Source of the DNA: Kribbella sp. VKM Ac-2568
GTDB taxonomy: Bacteria; Actinomycetota; Actinomycetes; Propionibacteriales; Kribbellaceae
DNA length: 64,000 nucleotides
Reading direction: 5' to 3'
NCBI RefSeq assembly: GCF_004345365.1
Contig: NZ_SLVF01000019.1
Coordinates: 1 to 64,000, forward strand
A program made the position numbers and the translations under genes. Positions 60,481-64,000 of the stretch are shown in pieces. The notes under the pieces are model-generated. The model was given only the letters and a program-made list of their open reading frames with translations. It was not told where the DNA came from and did not search any database. How positions within the stretch are numbered: position 1 is the first letter of the stretch; every line of letters begins with the position of its first letter.

Positions 60481-62355
60481 TCAGCAGGCGACCACCGCGT
60501 CCACGGTGAAGCCTTGGGCCACCACGGATCCGTCGGTCACGAGGCGGACCGAGCCGGTCGGGGTGGTGATGCACGGTGAGGTCGCACCGTTGCGATCCTG
60601 GCCTGTGTAGCGGGCCAGTTCGTTACCGGCGCCGTCGGACACGATGACGAAGTCGAAGTCCTTCTCCGTGTCGAGCAGGCTGAAGTGGAACGCGAACCCG
60701 CCGGTGCCGTGGTCATAGGTCCAGGTGCAGTCCGCGTTGTTGCCGTACGGGTGCGGCGACCCGAACGGGATGGTGGCATCTGGGTCGCTGAGGCAGGGCG
60801 GGGGCGGCGGAGTGGCAGGCGTGCAACCGGAGTGGACGCCGACTGCTGCCCAGGCGGCGCTGACCGCGGCCTGGCTCGTTCCCGCTACCGCGACGGTGGA
60901 GTTGCGGGCGTCGCAGAAGTTCGCGAACTCCGGCAGGCTGGTGAAGCCGTCGTAGAAGACCTGCGCCGCACGGGCCAGGCCGAGCGCCGGCACCGTGACG
61001 TCGCAGTCCGCCGTGTGCGTGTGACCGCTCAGGCTCCCGCCACAGCCGGCGTTCTTGCCGCCGTTGACGGCCAGGTAGTAGGCGTGGTTCGGGATACCGC
61101 TGTTGGAGTGCACGCCACCGTTGTCCGCGGTCGTCACGATGAACTCGCTGAAGTGGTCCGGATCGGCGTCCTCCTGCGGATCGCCCATGTTCCGGAAGCC
61201 CAGTGCGATGTCCGGTGCTTTGATGACGTCCTCGCCGATCAGCCAATCCGGCGTCCCGGCCGGGTCCCGGCGGTTCTGGGCCGCGTAGAACTCGATCGTG
61301 TTGCCCATCATGTCGCTGAAGGACTCGTTCAGCGCCCCGGACTGGTTCTCGTAGATGAGGTTCGAGGTGAACTCGGTGACGCCGTGGGTGAGCTCGTGCC
61401 CGACCACGTCGAGGCCGCCGGACAGCGGCAGGCAGCTCGTGCCGTCGCCGTCGCCGTACGTCATCTGCTCGCCGTTCCAGAACGCGTTGCAGTAGCGGTT
61501 CGCGAAGTGCACGGTCGAGATCAGCGGCATGCCCTGGTCGTCGAGGCTGTTCCGGTCGAAGACGTCGGCGTAGAAGTCGTCGACGACGGCCGAGTAGTAG
61601 TGCGCGTCCACACCCGGCGCCTGGCTGGGTGACAGGAACTTCGGCTTGTTGAAGGTCCAGTGGTCATCGCTGTCGGTCATGATCGTGCCGGGCTGCACCT
61701 GCTTGTTCCCGGCGTCGTACGTCTCCTGGCGGCCGTCGGCCGAGCGCAGGAAGAAGGTGCTGCCGATCCGGATGGTGGAGAACGTCTTGGGGTCGCCCTT
61801 CACTCCGGTCCCGTCGCCGTGCGCGACCGCGTCGTACTGCTTCTTGACCGCGCCGGAGGTGGCGTCGACCCACTGCACCCAGCGCTGATCCGCGCGCTGG
61901 CTCACGACCTGGTGGAAGAGTCGCCCGTCCTTGGGATCGATCCGTAGCGCGGACGACCACTTGCCGGCCGCTCCGACCCGCTTCGCCGCGATACCGCGGG
62001 CGCCCGCGGCCGACACCGAGGCGCTGTTCTTGGCTTTCAGGCCCGGGAAGTACGCGCCGACCACGGCGGTGGTCCGGCCCGACTTGTCGGCCAGCACGGT
62101 CAGCTGGCCGCCGAGGACCCGGGCGGCGCCGACCATCTGCTGGTAGCGGGTCTGGGTACCGCCACCGGCCCGGTCGGCGGTCCAGAGTTTCACCATCCCC
62201 GGCGGTACGGCGAAGGTACGGGCATCAGCTCCGGACAGGGCTATCGACCCGCCTGGGAGTGGAGTGGTGGCCGCCTGCCCGGCGGTAGCGGTAGTGCCGC
62301 CGGCAGTGACCAATGCGAGGGCCGCGATCGCGACCACGACGGTTGATCGGTGCAT
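60481..62355 (-). CDS. Secreted M4-family (thermolysin-like) metallopeptidase with CUB-like C-terminus
   Basis: 624 aa from ATG 62355 (GGGAAGG upstream). Sec signal peptide (MHRSTVVVAIAALALVTAGG), FTP/PepSY-type propeptide (residues ~35-200), catalytic domain with HELTH (VVGHELTHGVTEF), the third ligand Glu in ALNESFSDMMG, and substrate residue region NGGVHSNSGIPNHAYYL. The C-terminal ~110 residues (CLSDPDATIPFGSPHPYGNN, FHFSLLDTEKDFDFVIVSDG) resemble a CUB domain with Cys pairs, for protein or polymer binding. Exoprotease; the single strong terminator and its own leader suggest a monocistronic gene. Confidence 0.94.
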   Translation of the reverse strand: MHRSTVVVAIAALALVTAGGTTATAGQAATTPLPGGSIALSGADARTFAVPPGMVKLWTADRAGGGTQTRYQQMVGAARVLGGQLTVLADKSGRTTAVVGAYFPGLKAKNSASVSAAGARGIAAKRVGAAGKWSSALRIDPKDGRLFHQVVSQRADQRWVQWVDATSGAVKKQYDAVAHGDGTGVKGDPKTFSTIRIGSTFFLRSADGRQETYDAGNKQVQPGTIMTDSDDHWTFNKPKFLSPSQAPGVDAHYYSAVVDDFYADVFDRNSLDDQGMPLISTVHFANRYCNAFWNGEQMTYGDGDGTSCLPLSGGLDVVGHELTHGVTEFTSNLIYENQSGALNESFSDMMGNTIEFYAAQNRRDPAGTPDWLIGEDVIKAPDIALGFRNMGDPQEDADPDHFSEFIVTTADNGGVHSNSGIPNHAYYLAVNGGKNAGCGGSLSGHTHTADCDVTVPALGLARAAQVFYDGFTSLPEFANFCDARNSTVAVAGTSQAAVSAAWAAVGVHSGCTPATPPPPPCLSDPDATIPFGSPHPYGNNADCTWTYDHGTGGFAFHFSLLDTEKDFDFVIVSDGAGNELARYTGQDRNGATSPCITTPTGSVRLVTDGSVVAQGFTVDAVVAC

Positions 62356-62612
62356 GACAAGGCCTTCCCGGTCGAAGGGACGTCGACGGGTCGGCCGAAC
62401 TCCAGCCCCGAGAAGTCGCCCGTACAAGGCCAGTCGTACGCCTGGCTCCGGATACCGGCAAGACCGGGGTGCGTCGATTTCACTCGGGCCGGGTGACAGG
62501 AGTAGCGTTCACGCCCGGTACCGGTCTGGTCATCTGCTGTCAGAACAGCGAAATTTGCCCGATTTCGGGCAAGACCTTGGCGTTGGACCCTGAGACACTG
62601 CACAGTTGACGG

Positions 62613-62894
62613 GTGATCAGTGAGGCAACGGCAGGTCCGGTAGACGAACTCGCCGAACAGATCAGCCGGACGACCGGACTTCCGCCGGACGACGCGCGGC
62701 GGGTGGTCGCCGACGTGCTGGCCTACTTCACCGAGACCACCGAAGAGTACGTCCGGCGCCGGCACCGCGAACTGCAGACCTACGGTGCCCGCAACGACGA
62801 GATCTTCGCCCGGCTCGGCACCGAACTGCGGCACTGGCCGGTGCGCTCTCCCGAACTCTCCACCCGGCAGCTACGACGGATCGTCTACGGCTGA
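62613..62894 (+). CDS. 93-aa conserved hypothetical protein upstream of glmS
   Basis: GTG 62613 gives 93 residues, wholly helical and charged: VDELAEQISRTTGLPPDDAR, RVVADVLAYFTETTEEYVRR, then LSTRQLRRIVYG. No known domain recognised. Followed by a hairpin with a T-stretch, so transcribed apart from glmS. Confidence 0.65.
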   Translation: MISEATAGPVDELAEQISRTTGLPPDDARRVVADVLAYFTETTEEYVRRRHRELQTYGARNDEIFARLGTELRHWPVRSPELSTRQLRRIVYG

Positions 62895-62914
62895 CGGCGA
62901 CAACACCCCCGTGA

Positions 62915-62938
62915 GCCCGCCGGCACGGCGGGCCTTTC
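62915..62938 (+). terminator. Small terminator before glmS
   Basis: GCCCGCC (62915-62921) and GGCGGGC (62927-62933), 5-nt loop, followed by CTTTCC. Confidence 0.75.
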
Positions 62939-62967
62939 CACGACAAACCTCCGAAAGGCATGAACAC

Positions 62968-64000
62968 ATGTGCGGAATCGTCGGGTACGTCGGCACCAAG
63001 CCGGCCGCGCCCATCCTGGTGGACGGACTGGCGCGACTGGAGTACCGCGGCTACGACTCGGCGGGTGTCGCCGTACTCGGGTCCAGCGAGCTGAAGGTGC
63101 ACAAGGACGCCGGCCGGGTTCGTGAGCTGGAGGCCTCGCTGCCGAAGCGGTTCGGCGGCAAGCTCGGCATCGGCCACACCCGGTGGGCGACCCACGGCGG
63201 CCCGAGCAAGGACAACGCGCACCCCCACGCCAGCGGCAACGAGCGGATCGCCGTCGTGCACAACGGCATCTTCGACAACGCCGGCGCGCTGCGCGCCCAG
63301 CTGGAGGAGGCCGGCGTCAAGCTGCGCTCGGAGACCGACACCGAGGTCCTCGCGCACCTGATCGAGCAGTCCGAGGGCGCCACCCTCGAGGAGAAGGTGA
63401 TGGCCGCCCTGCGCCGGATCGAGGGCACCTACGGCATCGCCGTGATCGACCTGGACTTCCCCGACCGGATCGTGGTCGCCCGCAACGGCAGCCCGCTGAT
63501 CCTCGGCATCGGCGACGGCGAGATGCACGTCGCCTCCGACGCGGCCGCCCTGATCCGCTACACCCGTCAGGTCGTCTACCTGGACGACGGCGAGCTGGCC
63601 ACGGTCCGCGCCGACGGCTACCGCACCTTCACCCAGGACGCCCGGGCCACCACCAAGACCGCCAAGACGGTTGAGTGGACCGCCGACGAGTACGAGCGCG
63701 GCCTGCACGAGCACTTCATGATGAAGGAGATCCACGAGCAGCCGGACGCGGTCGGCCGGGCCATCCGCGGCCGTCTGGACGAGCGCTTCCACACCGTCCA
63801 CCTGGGCGGCCTGAACATGGACGCCCGCGAGGCCCGTGAGATCAAGCGGGTCAAGATCCTCGGCTGCGGTTCGGCGTACTACGCCGGCCAGATGGGCGCG
63901 CAGTTCATCGAGGAGGTCGCCCGGATCCCCGCCGACGCCGAGCCTGCCTCGGAGTTCCGCTACCGCAACCCGGTGGTCGAGCGCGACACCCTGTACGTCG
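62968..64000 (+). CDS. glmS: Glutamine-fructose-6-phosphate aminotransferase (isomerizing), 3' partial
   Basis: 344 codons visible, cut by the window end (full length ~600-620 aa). Makes glucosamine-6-phosphate for cell-wall precursors. MCGIVGYVG with the N-terminal nucleophile Cys, GLARLEYRGYDSAGVAVL, GIGHTRWATHGGPS, VVHNGIFDN, and the beginning of the first SIS domain (ILGCGSAYYAGQMGAQ). AAAGG precedes ATG 62968. No ribozyme-type leader is visible, as expected outside Firmicutes. Confidence 0.97.
   Translation, partial: MCGIVGYVGTKPAAPILVDGLARLEYRGYDSAGVAVLGSSELKVHKDAGRVRELEASLPKRFGGKLGIGHTRWATHGGPSKDNAHPHASGNERIAVVHNGIFDNAGALRAQLEEAGVKLRSETDTEVLAHLIEQSEGATLEEKVMAALRRIEGTYGIAVIDLDFPDRIVVARNGSPLILGIGDGEMHVASDAAALIRYTRQVVYLDDGELATVRADGYRTFTQDARATTKTAKTVEWTADEYERGLHEHFMMKEIHEQPDAVGRAIRGRLDERFHTVHLGGLNMDAREAREIKRVKILGCGSAYYAGQMGAQFIEEVARIPADAEPASEFRYRNPVVERDTLYV

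Noticed and set aside
62895-62967. glmS ribozyme or riboswitch in the leader
   Set aside because: The 73-bp gap holds only a small terminator and a ribosome binding site; there is no room for the ribozyme.

Overview
This is high-GC actinomycete chromosome. The evidence is NucS-type mismatch endonuclease, a mycothiol-dependent enzyme family member, an ArfABC-like envelope operon, a DivIVA/Scy-like coiled-coil polarity protein, a DUF222/HNH endonuclease, ECF42-like and ECF41-like sigma contexts, and strong G/C third-position bias. Gene content and style look like Propionibacteriales (Kribbella/Nocardioides-like), but that placement is inference. I saw no rRNA, tRNA, CRISPR array or intact prophage.

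Layout. 1-2.6 kb: a decayed DDE transposase, a winged-helix regulator with a Pro/Ala/Gly repeat, and an MMPL remnant. 2.7-4.8 kb: an OmpA-domain/38-aa/sunset-domain operon resembling mycobacterial arfABC. 5.1-11.2 kb: treS, maltokinase and glgB (trehalose to glycogen), with a truncated PIN-domain relic between the last two. 11.4-15.2 kb: a GNAT-Nudix fusion, an APH-like kinase, and an ECF42-like sigma factor with its DGPF partner. 15.3-19.2 kb: a flavin monooxygenase, then two divergent citrate-synthase-fold genes, one carrying an N-terminal HTH, sharing a palindromic intergenic region. 19.2-21.6 kb: a Tat-exported glycosidase-like protein and an RpiR regulator with a 25-bp operator-like palindrome at its start codon. 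21.9-27 kb: DUF222/HNH protein, CXXC-less thioredoxin/TPR protein, and an RCK-TM-RCK ion-channel-like protein.

27-41.8 kb is rich in acyl-CoA metabolism: an isobutyryl-CoA mutase large subunit (residues F80 and Q198 fit the ICM fingerprint), MeaB GTPase, thiolase, acyl-CoA synthetase, SDR, methylmalonyl-CoA epimerase and crotonyl-CoA carboxylase/reductase with all four CO2-binding residues. Together these suit interconversion of butyryl-, isobutyryl-, ethylmalonyl- and methylmalonyl-CoA units. Interspersed are M14 peptidase, MarR, DUF4231, MDMPI, Nudix, PH-domain and 52-aa membrane protein genes, and a MEDS-HATPase sensor just before ccr.

42-51.8 kb: Scy/DivIVA-like protein coupled to an AI-2E transporter, a decayed sugar-ABC permease/PIG-L junction with 14-bp repeats, alpha/beta hydrolase, Zn-ribbon protein, exported M28 peptidase, fatty acid desaturase and a two-component system. 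51.9-64 kb: a second DGPF protein, AraC regulator, PhyH dioxygenase, APH-like kinase, a chimeric relic joining an FAD oxidoreductase N-terminus to an ECF41 sigma C-terminus, a tandem 3-hydroxyacyl-CoA dehydrogenase, a translationally coupled TfoX/(phosphatase-like)-methyltransferase/Nudix operon, nucS, a secreted M4 protease, a 93-aa protein and the start of glmS (cut by the window edge).

The most interesting candidates are the coupled TfoX/methyltransferase/Nudix operon, the divergent HTH-citrate synthase pair and its operator, the non-canonical RCK channel, and several repeat clusters. No feature amounts to a clearly new defence or mobile system.
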